Shown here one piece after another: positions 21,793-30,092 of a stretch of DNA of 64,000 nt. How positions within the stretch are numbered: the first letter of the stretch is position 1; each line of letters starts with the position of its first letter. The DNA is taken from the NCBI RefSeq assembly GCF_030409755.1, contig NZ_JAUFQE010000001.1, forward strand, positions 1,674,001 through 1,738,000. Reading direction: 5' to 3'. Made by a program: the position numbers and the translations under genes. The stretch comes from Vibrio lentus (GTDB lineage: Bacteria > Pseudomonadota > Gammaproteobacteria > Enterobacterales > Vibrionaceae). Below the pieces are notes generated by a model. The model ran no database searches, was not told the origin of the DNA, and worked only from the letters and a program-made list of their open reading frames with translations.

Positions 21793-21912
21793 TGCTTGGC
21801 GACCATAGCATTGTGGACCCACCTGATTCCATGCCGAACTCAGAAGTGAAACACAATAGCGCCGATGGTAGTGTGGGGTTTCCCCATGTGAGAGTAGGAC
21901 ATCGCCAGGCTT
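21793..21912 (+). rRNA. rrf: 5S ribosomal RNA
   Basis: About 120 bases from TGCTTGGCGACCATAGC to CATCGCCAGGCTT. The ends pair, and the central CCACCTGATTCCATGCCGAA is conserved. Confidence 0.97.
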
Positions 21913-21981
21913 TAAATATCGTTACTTGCATTAGCAATTAACAACATCATTAGTGTACTAATCTATTGATGACAATTTGTT

Positions 21982-22072
21982 GGAGGGATGGCTGAGTGGT
22001 CGAAAGCACCGGTCTTGAAAACCGGCAACCGTTAATAGCGGTTCTAGGGTTCAAATCCCTATCCCTCCACCA
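21982..22072 (+). tRNA. tRNA-Ser (TGA), distal to rrn
   Basis: 91 bases with the long variable arm of type II tRNAs; acceptor GGAGGGA/TCCCTCC, anticodon TGA in GTCTTGAAAAC, encoded CCA. It is 70 bases past 5S with no terminator between, so it is probably the last gene of the rrn transcript. Confidence 0.97.
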
Positions 22073-22078
22073 CCATTG

Positions 22079-22112
22079 AAAAGCCCGCTGAGAAATCAGC
22101 GGGCTTTTTTTT
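22079..22112 (+). terminator. rrn operon terminator
   Basis: AAGCCCGCTGA (22081-22091), GAAA loop, TCAGCGGGCTT (22096-22106), then T8: a strong intrinsic terminator. Confidence 0.95.
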
Positions 22113-22264
22113 GTCTTGAATTTGGAAAAAGAAAACCTAAATACATTAGATAAGTCGTTATCTTATTCTTCTATTGAGCGTGTAGAGTTAAGGCATTAAA
22201 AAAGCAGAGCGTTTATGCTCTGCTTTGGTGTCGAACTGAATATCCTTGGGAACTTGTGTGCTGT

Positions 22265-23586
22265 TTATTTAGCGACGTTACCAGCAACGTTCAATGCATC
22301 CCAAGTTCTTGCGAATGGCGGGGCATAACAGAAATCCATGTAACCAAGCTGTTGAGTGGTCATCTTCGCGGTGATAGCGACAGCGAGCGCGTTAATGCGA
22401 CCAACGGCTCCTTTCTTACCTACAATCTCACCACCAAGTAGAACGTTTGTCTCTGGGTGATAAACCAATTTAACTTTGATGTCTTCTTGACCTGGGTAGT
22501 AATCGGTTTGGTTCTTATCTGAAATGGTTGATACTTTCACCTCTAAGCTATGTTCTTTAGCAAGAAGTTCAGATAAGCCAGTACACGCCAATTCGTAATC
22601 GAGTACTTTCAAACAAGACGACCCCAAGAAACCCGACATGTAGGTATCTTTACCTGCTAGCTTGTCTGCCATCATACGCGCTTGCTTATTGGCTGTGGTT
22701 GCTAGAGGAACATAAACAGGTTTGCCTAGTGCCATATGATGGACAACGGCACAGTCACCTACAGCATGGATGTAAGCGTCTTCAGTGGCACCATATTCAT
22801 TCACCAACAACGCGCCATTTTGAGCTTTTGGTAATTCGAATGCTTCCGTGTTTGATTTGAAACCGAGTGATAAGATAACGACATCCGCTTCTATATTGCC
22901 GTTATCGGTTTCTACGATGTAACCGCCTTGCTCCGCATCGCGAATTGCAGACACGCTGCACCCTTTTTTAGCTCTGCACCTGATTCACGAATCGCACCTT
23001 CGACTACTTCAATGATTTCTGGGCTGAACTGACGGCTCATGATGTGTTGTTCACGTTCGATGATCGTCACGTGTTTGTCTAAGCCGTGCGCCGCATCGAA
23101 TACTTCCAGGCCGATAAAACCAGCCCCAATAACACACACACGCTGCTTGTTAACATCTTTTAGCGCTTCTTTAACCGCCAAGCCGTCTTCCATGCTTGTT
23201 AGTGTGTATACGTGTTCTGGATTGAATTCACCGAATGGTGGAACGATTGGTCGCGCACCTGTTGCAATGACCAACATATCGTAATCAATGACGCTTTCTT
23301 CATTTTGGTGACGTACCGTAATTTGCTTTTCAGTGCGGTCGAATGACACCATTTCTGTTTCTACACGTACATCTAAGCCTGATTTTATGGCTTGACCTGG
23401 TGTTCGGGAGATCATCCGTTCGGTGTCATCAAACATGCCGCCTGCAAAGTAGGGTAGACCACATGCACCAAAAGAGATGTAGCTACGCTTATCTAAAACG
23501 ATGACTTCGTCTGATGGTTGATTACGTTTGTACTTTGCTGCGAAACTCATACCAGCGGCGCTACCGCCTATAACAACAACTTTCAT
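22265..23586 (-). pseudogene. CoA-disulfide-reductase-like flavoprotein, frameshifted
   Basis: One gene is split into two frames. The N-terminal part (22912-23586) has the FAD site (VVVIGGSAAG), the single active Cys42 in SFGACGLPYF, and the NAD(P)H site (CVIGAGFIGLE, 151-161). The C-terminal part continues at SAIRDAEQGGYIVE and holds the FAD-binding AVGDCA and the dimerisation domain. The break is at 22963-22969, which reads A AAA AAG in the coding direction. A -1 shift there gives a 440-residue product, the normal size. It could be a lost base, a sequencing error or programmed frameshifting. It follows the TcyP-type gene. Confidence 0.85.
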
Positions 23587-23623
23587 ATTTACTACCTAAA
23601 TAACCTGAACTCAGGAAAAACAG

Positions 23624-23648
23624 AAGAGCACTCATGTGGAGTGCTCTT
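23624..23648 (-). terminator. Hairpin between tcyP-like and flavoprotein genes
   Basis: AAGAGCACTC/GAGTGCTCTT, 10-bp stem, 5-base loop. On the minus strand CTGTTTTTCC follows, so it may act as a partial terminator that lowers expression of the downstream flavoprotein. Confidence 0.55.
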
Positions 23649-23663
23649 AATTAAGTTTGAGAA

Positions 23664-25070
23664 TTATACTGCTGCTTCTTTTGATACTGTCGCTGTAACG
23701 TCAGCGTCGTACTGTTCAGTATTCAATGAGCCATTCTTCTTCGCTGTAAGAACACCAGACAACATAGAGCCTGAGATGTTCAGCGCTGTACGAGCCATGT
23801 CAATTAGCGCTTCGATAGACACTAAAATCGCGACTACTGTGATGTCTAGACCCATGATAGTCAGTACAGCTACCGCTGCGAACGTTGCACCGCCACCAAC
23901 ACCTGCGATACCGAATGAAGCAATCGCGATAACAGCTATCAGTTGTATGATGAAGCCTAGGTCAACTGGCATGCCCATCACTTGTGCCGCCATGATTGCT
24001 AGCATTGCAGGGTAGATGCCCGCACAACCGTTCTGACCGATACTGGTACCGAATGTCGCTGACATGTTTGCTGTTTCTTCGTCGACACCTAGGCGTTGAG
24101 TTTGTGTTTCAACGTTTAGTGGGATAGCCGCCATGCTCGAACGAGAACCGAAGCCAAATACTAATACTGGCCAGATTTTCTTCATGAACTTAGCAGGGGA
24201 TAGACCGAACATTGACACCATCACGAAGTGGATGCCGAACATCACGCCAATTGCTACGTAGCTTGCTAGAAGGAAGCGGCCCATTTCAGTCAGTGCGAAT
24301 AGGTCATTCGTCATCATGAACGTGGTCATTAGAGCGAATACACCGTAAGGCGTTAGCTTCAGGATTTCACGAACCATTGAAAGCACCACTTCTTTTGCAG
24401 AGTTGATGAAATCAACGAAGTTTTGCACTTTCTCAGGCTTACGATTCTTAACTTGAAGGATACAGTAGCCTAGGAACATACCGAACAGTACAGTTGATAG
24501 TGTAGAAGTACGCTCTGAGCCCGTTAGCATGTCGAAGATGTTGGTTGGAATGATAGACAGAGCCATACCAGACAGACCACTGCTCGCCATTGCATCTTGT
24601 GTTGCTACCAGTGAATCACCACGAGCTTCAATAGCACTGTTTGTGCCGATTGTACTTACTAGTGCGTTCGCATCGATACCAAATAGGTAAATACTTGCGA
24701 TACCAACGGCTGCTGAGATTGCACAAGTGAAAAGTAGAATACCGATGATTTTTGGTGCGATACGAGATAACGCGCCGCCGCCTTCAACGTTCATGATCGA
24801 AGAGATCATCGCCACGAATACGAGCGGGATAACGATCATTTGTAGAAGTTTGATGTAGCCTTTACCGAACACTGAAATCAGTTCAGCAAAGCCAGATGTC
24901 GCAACGTTACCGACACCGAAAACAAGTTGAATAGCGCCACCGAACAGTAAGCCAGCAGCAAGCGCACTCAGTACGCGGAAGTTAAAACTTTTCTTTTGCT
25001 TTTTGAAGTTCGACAGCAGTGCGTAGAACCCAAAGAACAGTATGCTTAATCCAATAAATGAAACGCTCAT
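23664..25070 (-). CDS. Dicarboxylate/cation symporter family, L-cystine transporter TcyP-like
   Basis: The 468 residues fit the DAACS (glutamate/dicarboxylate symporter) fold, with about eight helices and two hairpins. Motifs include YIKLLQMIVIPLVFVAMISSIM, GVFALMTTFMM, FGFGSRSSMAAIPLNVETQTQRLGV in the first hairpin and SATFGTSIGQNGCAGIYPAML. The N-terminal helix plus KKQKKSFNFR loop and the length match TcyP/YdjN-type cystine importers. The RidA and CoA-disulfide-reductase-like neighbours also suggest sulfur amino acid use (inference). Confidence 0.85.
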   Translation of the reverse strand: MSVSFIGLSILFFGFYALLSNFKKQKKSFNFRVLSALAAGLLFGGAIQLVFGVGNVATSGFAELISVFGKGYIKLLQMIVIPLVFVAMISSIMNVEGGGALSRIAPKIIGILLFTCAISAAVGIASIYLFGIDANALVSTIGTNSAIEARGDSLVATQDAMASSGLSGMALSIIPTNIFDMLTGSERTSTLSTVLFGMFLGYCILQVKNRKPEKVQNFVDFINSAKEVVLSMVREILKLTPYGVFALMTTFMMTNDLFALTEMGRFLLASYVAIGVMFGIHFVMVSMFGLSPAKFMKKIWPVLVFGFGSRSSMAAIPLNVETQTQRLGVDEETANMSATFGTSIGQNGCAGIYPAMLAIMAAQVMGMPVDLGFIIQLIAVIAIASFGIAGVGGGATFAAVAVLTIMGLDITVVAILVSIEALIDMARTALNISGSMLSGVLTAKKNGSLNTEQYDADVTATVSKEAAV

Positions 25071-25107
25071 GAGAATCTCCTATGATACCCATTAATAACT
25101 AAGTCGG

Positions 25108-25491
25108 TTATTTTTTGTATGCGATGGCTTCAACTTCAACCAACGCGTCTTTTGGTAATCTTGCTGCTTCAACACAAGAGCGAGCAGGTGTGTTCTCTGT
25201 ACCAAACACTTCTGTGTACACTTCGTTAAAGGCTACGAAGTTCTCCATGTCTGATAGGAAGCAGGTTGTCTTAAGCACAGTGTCCAGTCCCGCATTACTC
25301 GCTTCTAATACAGCTTTTAAGTTTTCTAGAGACTGACGTGCCTGCTCTTTGATGTCGCCCTCAACAAACTGCATGGTTTCTGGTACGAGAGGTAATTGGC
25401 CTGATGTATAAACCATGTCGCCGTAAGACGTACCTTGTGAGTAAGGGCCGATAGCTGCAGGTGCTTGTTCAGTGGCAATGATCTGTTTCAC
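25108..25491 (-). CDS. RidA family enamine/imine deaminase
   Basis: A 127-residue RidA/YjgF protein: AIGPYSQGTSYGDMVYTSGQLPLVPET at the start, then a central KAVLEASNAGLDTVLKTTCFLSDM and PARSCVEAARLPKDALVEVEAIA, which contains the Arg that binds the substrate carboxylate. RidA hydrolyses reactive 2-aminoacrylate and related imines formed by PLP enzymes acting on Ser, Thr or Cys. It lies between the regulator and the transporter on one strand, probably one operon, and would protect against imines made while cysteine is degraded. Confidence 0.95.
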   Translation of the reverse strand: MKQIIATEQAPAAIGPYSQGTSYGDMVYTSGQLPLVPETMQFVEGDIKEQARQSLENLKAVLEASNAGLDTVLKTTCFLSDMENFVAFNEVYTEVFGTENTPARSCVEAARLPKDALVEVEAIAYKK

Positions 25492-25515
25492 GATGTAACT
25501 CCTAAATTATTGGTT

Positions 25516-26181
25516 TTATTCTGATTTAAATTCGCGGATAAACTTGTAAACCGCCTGACGGCTGATCCCAAGTTGTTCTGATACTTGTGTCGTCGTCTCT
25601 TTTAGCTCAAATACGCCGTTATCAAACAAACAACGAATGATGGCTTTGTTACGACTTTTGCAGGAAATCGTTTCGTCTTGTTCCACTTCTTTTATTGCAG
25701 CGGTCAGTGCTTGTTGAATCACGTCGTTGGCACTTTTGCTGAAAGTCTCACTGACTAGTGTTTGAGACACATTGCACGTTGGCATCAATGTCTTAACGAT
25801 TTCTGGGAATGGGAAGGATAAGTTCATGTTGATACACAACATGCCAATCGGCTTTTGCTGTGGTCCGGCTAGTACACAGGTTGTTGATTTAAGTAGGGAG
25901 CCGTCTGCTGCATTGGTAAAATAACTCTTTGGAGAAACTTCGCCGGTTTTCTCGAATTTACTCCACATACGTAAACCTAAGTCTGTGATAGGAGAGCCGA
26001 TTTCACGACCTGTGTGATGACCATTGACGATCTTCACGACAGAGTTTTCTAAGCTCTCAAAGGAGTGAATGACCACCTCACAGTAAGGGCCAATCAAGTC
26101 AGCAATTGTGTCCGCTAAACGGAAGTAATTGCTTAAACATTCTCTGTCTTCATCGGTGAATCGAACTTGTTTTACATTCAT
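25516..26181 (-). CDS. YheO-like PAS/HTH transcriptional regulator
   Basis: The 221 residues contain an N-terminal YheO-like PAS domain (LSNYFRLADTIADLIGPYCEVVIHSFESLENSVVKI, then GPQQKPIGMLCINMNL). The C-terminal HTH_22 ends SEQLGISRQAVYKFIREFKSE. Related proteins such as DauR control amino acid catabolism operons. It is the first gene of the set with RidA, the TcyP-like transporter and the flavoprotein, so it probably controls that operon in response to an amino acid. Confidence 0.9.
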   Translation of the reverse strand: MNVKQVRFTDEDRECLSNYFRLADTIADLIGPYCEVVIHSFESLENSVVKIVNGHHTGREIGSPITDLGLRMWSKFEKTGEVSPKSYFTNAADGSLLKSTTCVLAGPQQKPIGMLCINMNLSFPFPEIVKTLMPTCNVSQTLVSETFSKSANDVIQQALTAAIKEVEQDETISCKSRNKAIIRCLFDNGVFELKETTTQVSEQLGISRQAVYKFIREFKSE

Positions 26182-26588
26182 GATTTCGGTTTACATTTTT
26201 GAACTCAATGACTGAAATCTACTCCTTTGGTGGTATTTGAATAAGATGCAGTAAACTTCTGTAAACCGTAAAAAACGTTCAAAACATCAACAAATGACGA
26301 AAATTTAACTTAAATTAAGAGCGTAATTTGAACAAGATCACCAAACCATCTTCGATATGGTTTAATTTCTTAAACTCCATCAAAGTTTACATATTTAAAA
26401 CCACAGGTTACGTTTTCGAATACTTTAATGATCTAGGATAAGTTCTAAATTCAGTTGCAAACGAACTTCGTCGACTCTTCACCTTAACGTCTTAAATTTG
26501 TCATTTTTAAACGATAGGGTGGCTATATGAGGTGGTCCCTTACTATAACTGTATTTAAATTATTCGAATTTTCTAGAAGTGAGGATTT
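26182..26588. promoter_or_regulatory. Intergenic region upstream of the YheO-like operon
   Basis: About 400 AT-rich bases between the divergent regulator gene and the MFS remnant. It must contain the operon promoter. I see no clear palindrome or RNA. Confidence 0.4.
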
Positions 26589-26995
26589 ATGAACAAAGCG
26601 GTTTGGGGTTTAGCCCTCGGTCAGACATTGCTCTGGTGTTGTCTCTATTACGTTTTTCCGGCGATGTTTCTGCATTGGGAGCAAAATACACGACTGGAGT
26701 CGTTCTGAATTATGCTGGGGCTGACATTGCAGGTGTGCTGTTGTTTCTAGTCAGTTTGGTTGAACAACTGGTTTGGTTTTATGTGCTTTGGGGATTGAAG
26801 GGAATCGCAATAGCAGGTTGTCTTTATGAACCTTGCTTTGCCTTTTTGATCCATAACTTGCGAACTAAAGCCAAACGAGTGATCACTATGATCATCTTGG
26901 TCGCAGACTTTGCGAGTACCATTGGCTTTATCTCGATAGTTATCGTATCAAGGTTACATCTAGCTCGCTCTCAATCGTGTTTATCGCAGACATAG
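26589..26995 (+). pseudogene. Remnant of an MFS transporter gene
   Basis: The start has a ribosome-binding site and reads MNKAVWGLALGQTLLWCCLY then YVFPAMFLHWEQ, an MFS N-terminus, but stops at 26708 after 39 codons. From about 26708 another frame continues with MFS helices 3 to 5 (LLFLVSLVEQLVWFYVLWGLKGIAIAGCLYEPCFAFLIHNL, then RVITMIILVADFASTIGF), and it ends near 26995. The part for helix 2 and the whole C-terminal half are missing, and a frameshift separates the two pieces. This is a decayed gene, not a small protein. Confidence 0.8.
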
Positions 26996-27047
26996 ATTGT
27001 GCTAGGCGGTATTCACATCGCTTTGAAATTAACACTTAAACACTTTG

Positions 27048-27074
27048 AGCACTCCTTTATGGGGTGCTTTTTTG
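27048..27074 (+). terminator. Terminator left behind the MFS remnant
   Basis: AGCACTCC, TTTAT loop, GGGGTGCT, then T6: an intrinsic terminator upstream of the phn promoter that would insulate it. Confidence 0.75.
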
Positions 27075-27156
27075 TATGTGAATTTAGCAGCTATTGGAGG
27101 TGTGTATCTATTGAGCAGAGAACACTGAGGAGTTGCCATTTTAATTGAGCTTTTTA

Positions 27157-27174
27157 TTGTCAAATTACTGTGAA
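27157..27174 (+). promoter_or_regulatory. Pho box upstream of phnC
   Basis: TTGTCAA-ATTA-CTGTGAA fits the PhoB site layout of two 7-base direct repeats (consensus CTGTCAT) with a 4-base spacer. A -10-like TATAAG (27186-27191) lies 11 bases further, the usual spacing for PhoB activation. Confidence 0.7.
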
Positions 27175-27246
27175 TTACGTCCGTATATAAGTTGATATTC
27201 CCCATCAAATCTATCCTGATTTTGGTATTTAAAACAGCCGGTTAAG

Positions 27247-27260
27247 CTTGTCTAGATAAG
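27247..27260. promoter_or_regulatory. PhnF operator candidate A
   Basis: CTTGTCTAGATAAG, one base off a perfect palindrome and nearly identical to the site before phnF. It lies 55 bases past the -10 of the phn promoter and is flanked by CAGCCG/CGGCTG arms (27235-27267). Confidence 0.6.
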
Positions 27261-27361
27261 TCGGCTGACCGTTTGAAATATTTCATTTCTGTAAATAAAC
27301 CGACACGTAACTTTAATAATCAGACGTCAAAGTGGCCTTAAATCAAACAGGGACATTGACG

Positions 27362-28174
27362 ATGAATAACATCATTGAAGTTAAGAAGGTCAACAAAACA
27401 TTCGGTTCGAACAAGGCACTGAATGGCATCAATTTGACGATTACTAGTCGTAAGATGACGGCGCTACTAGGCCCATCCGGTTCAGGTAAATCTACGCTGC
27501 TTCGTCATTTAAGTGGCCTGATCATTGGAGATAAAAGTGCGGACTCTCAAATCAACGTGCTTGGTCAAACGGTGCAGGCGAACGGTAAGGCAGACAGCAA
27601 TGTCCGCAATATCCGTTCGCAAGCGGGTTACATCTTTCAACAATTCAATCTCGTTAACCGCTTATCCGTGATGACCAATGTATTGATTGGCGCACTGAGT
27701 TCTACTCCGAAGTGGCGCACTCTGACGGGGATGTTTACGGTTGAGCAACAACAAGAAGCGCTTGAAGCTCTGCGTCGAGTTGGCATGGAAGATTTCGCTG
27801 GTCAGCGGGTTGGCAATCTATCTGGCGGTCAACAACAACGTGTCGCTATCGCACGCGCACTGATGCAGAAAGCCAAAATCATTTTTGCCGATGAGCCTAT
27901 CGCTTCGCTTGATCCTGAATCAGCACGCATCGTGATGGAGCTGCTTACGGACATCAATGAGAAGGAAGGCATTCCTGTCATCGTCACGCTTCACCAAGTC
28001 GACCACGCCCTTAAGTATTGCGAAAACATCATCGCGCTAAAAGACGGCCAAGTGTTCTACGAAGGTAAGAGCGCGGAACTGACTCAGCCTCAACTCGAAG
28101 ACCTATACCGTTCTAAAAAATCGACAAACACGCCACATATTCAACCTAACGACGTGCTCGCTGCGTCTTTTTAA
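27362..28174 (+). CDS. phnC: Phosphonate ABC transporter ATP-binding protein
   Basis: The 270 residues form an ABC ATPase with Walker A GPSGSGKST, signature LSGGQQQRVAIARAL and Walker B IIFADEPIASLDPES. It powers the PhnDE importer at the inner face of the membrane. ATG 27362 is preferred over an upstream GTG at 27332 because CAGGGAC lies in front of it. It is the first gene of the C-P lyase operon, behind a Pho box, so it should be induced by phosphate limitation. Confidence 0.95.
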   Translation: MNNIIEVKKVNKTFGSNKALNGINLTITSRKMTALLGPSGSGKSTLLRHLSGLIIGDKSADSQINVLGQTVQANGKADSNVRNIRSQAGYIFQQFNLVNRLSVMTNVLIGALSSTPKWRTLTGMFTVEQQQEALEALRRVGMEDFAGQRVGNLSGGQQQRVAIARALMQKAKIIFADEPIASLDPESARIVMELLTDINEKEGIPVIVTLHQVDHALKYCENIIALKDGQVFYEGKSAELTQPQLEDLYRSKKSTNTPHIQPNDVLAASF

Positions 28175-28191
28175 ATATCAGGGAAATCAAG

Positions 28192-29187
28192 ATGTTTCAT
28201 TCAATGAAATCAGGGATTAAGAAGGCTGTCACCTTAGCAACCGTGTTGATGACGACACTCACCGCTGGTCACGCTGTTGCAAAAGATTCGATCAACTTCG
28301 GCATTATCGCGACCGATGCACAACAAAACTTGCGTAGCCGTTGGGGGCCTCTTCTGGATGACCTAGGTAAAGCGTTAGGCATGCCAGTGAAGGCTTATTT
28401 CGCACCAGATTACGCTGGCATCATTCAAGCTCAGCGTTTTGGCAAGGTCGATTTTGCTTACTACGGAAATAAGGCTGCGATGGAAGCTGTTGATCGTGCT
28501 GACGCAGAAGTCTTCGCTCGATACATAGATGAAGAGGGCTTACAGGGTTATTACAGCTTACTCATTGTGAATGCCAAAAACGACAACATCAACACGCTTG
28601 AAGATGTGATCGAGCAGCGCGAAACACTCAAATTAGGTAATGGCGATCCTAATTCGACTTCGGGTTTCCTTGTACCAAATTTCGAAGCGTTCGCTAGCAA
28701 TGGTATTTCCGCCAATGACTTTCACCGCAACGTAAGCGCAAGCCATGGTGCCAACGTGATGGCTGTCGCGAACAACCAAGTGGACGTCGCAACCAATCAC
28801 ACCATGAGCCTTATCCGCATCGAAGAGCAAAACCCTGAGTTGTTTAGCAAGCTGAAAGTAGTTTGGAAGTCAGAACTTATCCCATCAGACGTGATTACCT
28901 ATCGTAAAGATTTAGATGAAGACTTGAAGCATAAGGCGCGTGATTTCTTCGTCAGTTACGGCGAAGAGCCTGAACAGCTTGAAAACCTACATCAACTGGC
29001 TTGGTCTGGCTTTGCTGCTACTGATAACAACCAACTACTGCCTATTCGCCAAATGGAAGCGTTCAAAAAGCTGGTTGACGCTGAAAACAACAGCAACCTA
29101 AGCGAGAAAGACAGAACCAAACGCATGGCGCAATACCAAGCAGAAATCGACCAGCTGCAAACAGAAATTGATGCGCTGAAAGGCTAA
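28192..29187 (+). CDS. phnD: Phosphonate-binding periplasmic protein
   Basis: The 331 residues start with a basic segment and a hydrophobic signal peptide cleaved near AGHAVAKDS. The PhnD/SsuA fold follows: INFGIIATDAQQNLRSRWGPLLDDL, a YYGNKAAMEAVDRADAEVFAR phosphonate-contact segment, NGDPNSTSGFLVP and ATNHTMSLIRIEE. It captures alkylphosphonates such as 2-aminoethylphosphonate for PhnE/PhnC. The C-terminus ends in a charged coiled-coil-like tail (QAEIDQLQTEIDALKG). Confidence 0.96.
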   Translation: MFHSMKSGIKKAVTLATVLMTTLTAGHAVAKDSINFGIIATDAQQNLRSRWGPLLDDLGKALGMPVKAYFAPDYAGIIQAQRFGKVDFAYYGNKAAMEAVDRADAEVFARYIDEEGLQGYYSLLIVNAKNDNINTLEDVIEQRETLKLGNGDPNSTSGFLVPNFEAFASNGISANDFHRNVSASHGANVMAVANNQVDVATNHTMSLIRIEEQNPELFSKLKVVWKSELIPSDVITYRKDLDEDLKHKARDFFVSYGEEPEQLENLHQLAWSGFAATDNNQLLPIRQMEAFKKLVDAENNSNLSEKDRTKRMAQYQAEIDQLQTEIDALKG

Positions 29188-29235
29188 TCCCATTCCCTGC
29201 GCCGCTTTGGGCGGCGCAAAAAAGAGTAGAGAACA

Positions 29236-30024
29236 ATGACTGCAACAACTCAAAGTTACGAGCCTTCATCGAAGCTGTCGATTAGAAACGGCGTGATCGC
29301 TGTGATAGCACTACTGGTCCTTAGCTGGGCGTGGCAAGGCGCAGAGATGGCACCAATGATGTTCTTTGAAAACCCAGAGAACATGGTTCAGCTAGGCAAA
29401 GATTTCTTCCCCGCGGATTTCAGTGAAAGCAACGTGTACCTCAGCGAAATGCTAGTGACAATTCAAGTGGGCATTTGGGGAACCGTGCTATCGATTCTAT
29501 TAGCGATTCCATTTGGCATTCTGAGTGCTGAGAACCTGATGCCGAGCTGGGTGACATTTCCAATCCGTCGATTGATGGACTGTCTGCGCGCTATCAATGA
29601 AATGGTGTTTGCGATGCTGTTTGTGGTGGTTGTCGGATTAGGGCCGTTTGCTGGTGTGATGGCGCTGTTCATTCACACGACAGGCGTGCTTGCCAAGCTA
29701 TTTGCTGAAGCCATTGAAGCGATTGAACCCGGCCCGATGGAAGGCGTGAAAGCGACAGGCGCAAACCCTATCGAAGTGATTCTTTACGGCGTGATTCCAC
29801 AGGTGATGCCGCTTTGGATTTCCTATTCACTGTACCGCTTAGAGTCGAATATTCGTTCGGCAACGGTTGTGGGTATGGTTGGTGCGGGCGGTATTGGTGT
29901 GTTGCTTTGGCAATCCATCTCAGGTTTCCAGCTACAACAAACCGCAGCAATCATGTCGATTGTTATCGTGACGGTGAGCGTTATCGATTTCGTTTCTCAA
30001 ATCATCCGTAAGAAGTTTATCTAG
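29236..30024 (+). CDS. phnE: Phosphonate ABC transporter permease
   Basis: The 262 residues have about six helices and the BPD permease EAA loop ([35 protein letters not shown]), which docks to PhnC. It is a single complete permease and forms a homodimer. The spacer from phnD (48 bases) contains a small GC-rich inverted repeat (TGCGCCGC ... GCGGCGCA), possibly stabilising the phnD message. Confidence 0.95.
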   Translation: MTATTQSYEPSSKLSIRNGVIAVIALLVLSWAWQGAEMAPMMFFENPENMVQLGKDFFPADFSESNVYLSEMLVTIQVGIWGTVLSILLAIPFGILSAENLMPSWVTFPIRRLMDCLRAINEMVFAMLFVVVVGLGPFAGVMALFIHTTGVLAKLFAEAIEAIEPGPMEGVKATGANPIEVILYGVIPQVMPLWISYSLYRLESNIRSATVVGMVGAGGIGVLLWQSISGFQLQQTAAIMSIVIVTVSVIDFVSQIIRKKFI

Positions 30025-30049
30025 GCATCTTAGATGTCTATTTGTCTGA

Positions 30050-30065
30050 ACTTATCTAGATAAGT
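30050..30065. promoter_or_regulatory. PhnF operator candidate B
   Basis: ACTTATCTAGATAAGT is a perfect 16-base palindrome, 27 bases upstream of phnF and nearly the same as site A before phnC. This suggests autoregulation by the GntR/HutC-type PhnF. Confidence 0.7.
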
Positions 30066-30092
30066 GATTGAACTTTAGAAAAGGAAACTCTT

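Noticed and set aside
26579..26995. A 138-codon reading frame as a new small membrane protein
   Set aside because: Its sequence matches helices 3 to 5 of an MFS transporter whose N-terminus is in another frame just upstream, so it is a pseudogene fragment.
27235..27267. CAGCCG/CGGCTG hairpin as an intrinsic terminator in the phn leader
   Set aside because: No T-run follows the second arm; an operator role for the inner palindrome explains it better.
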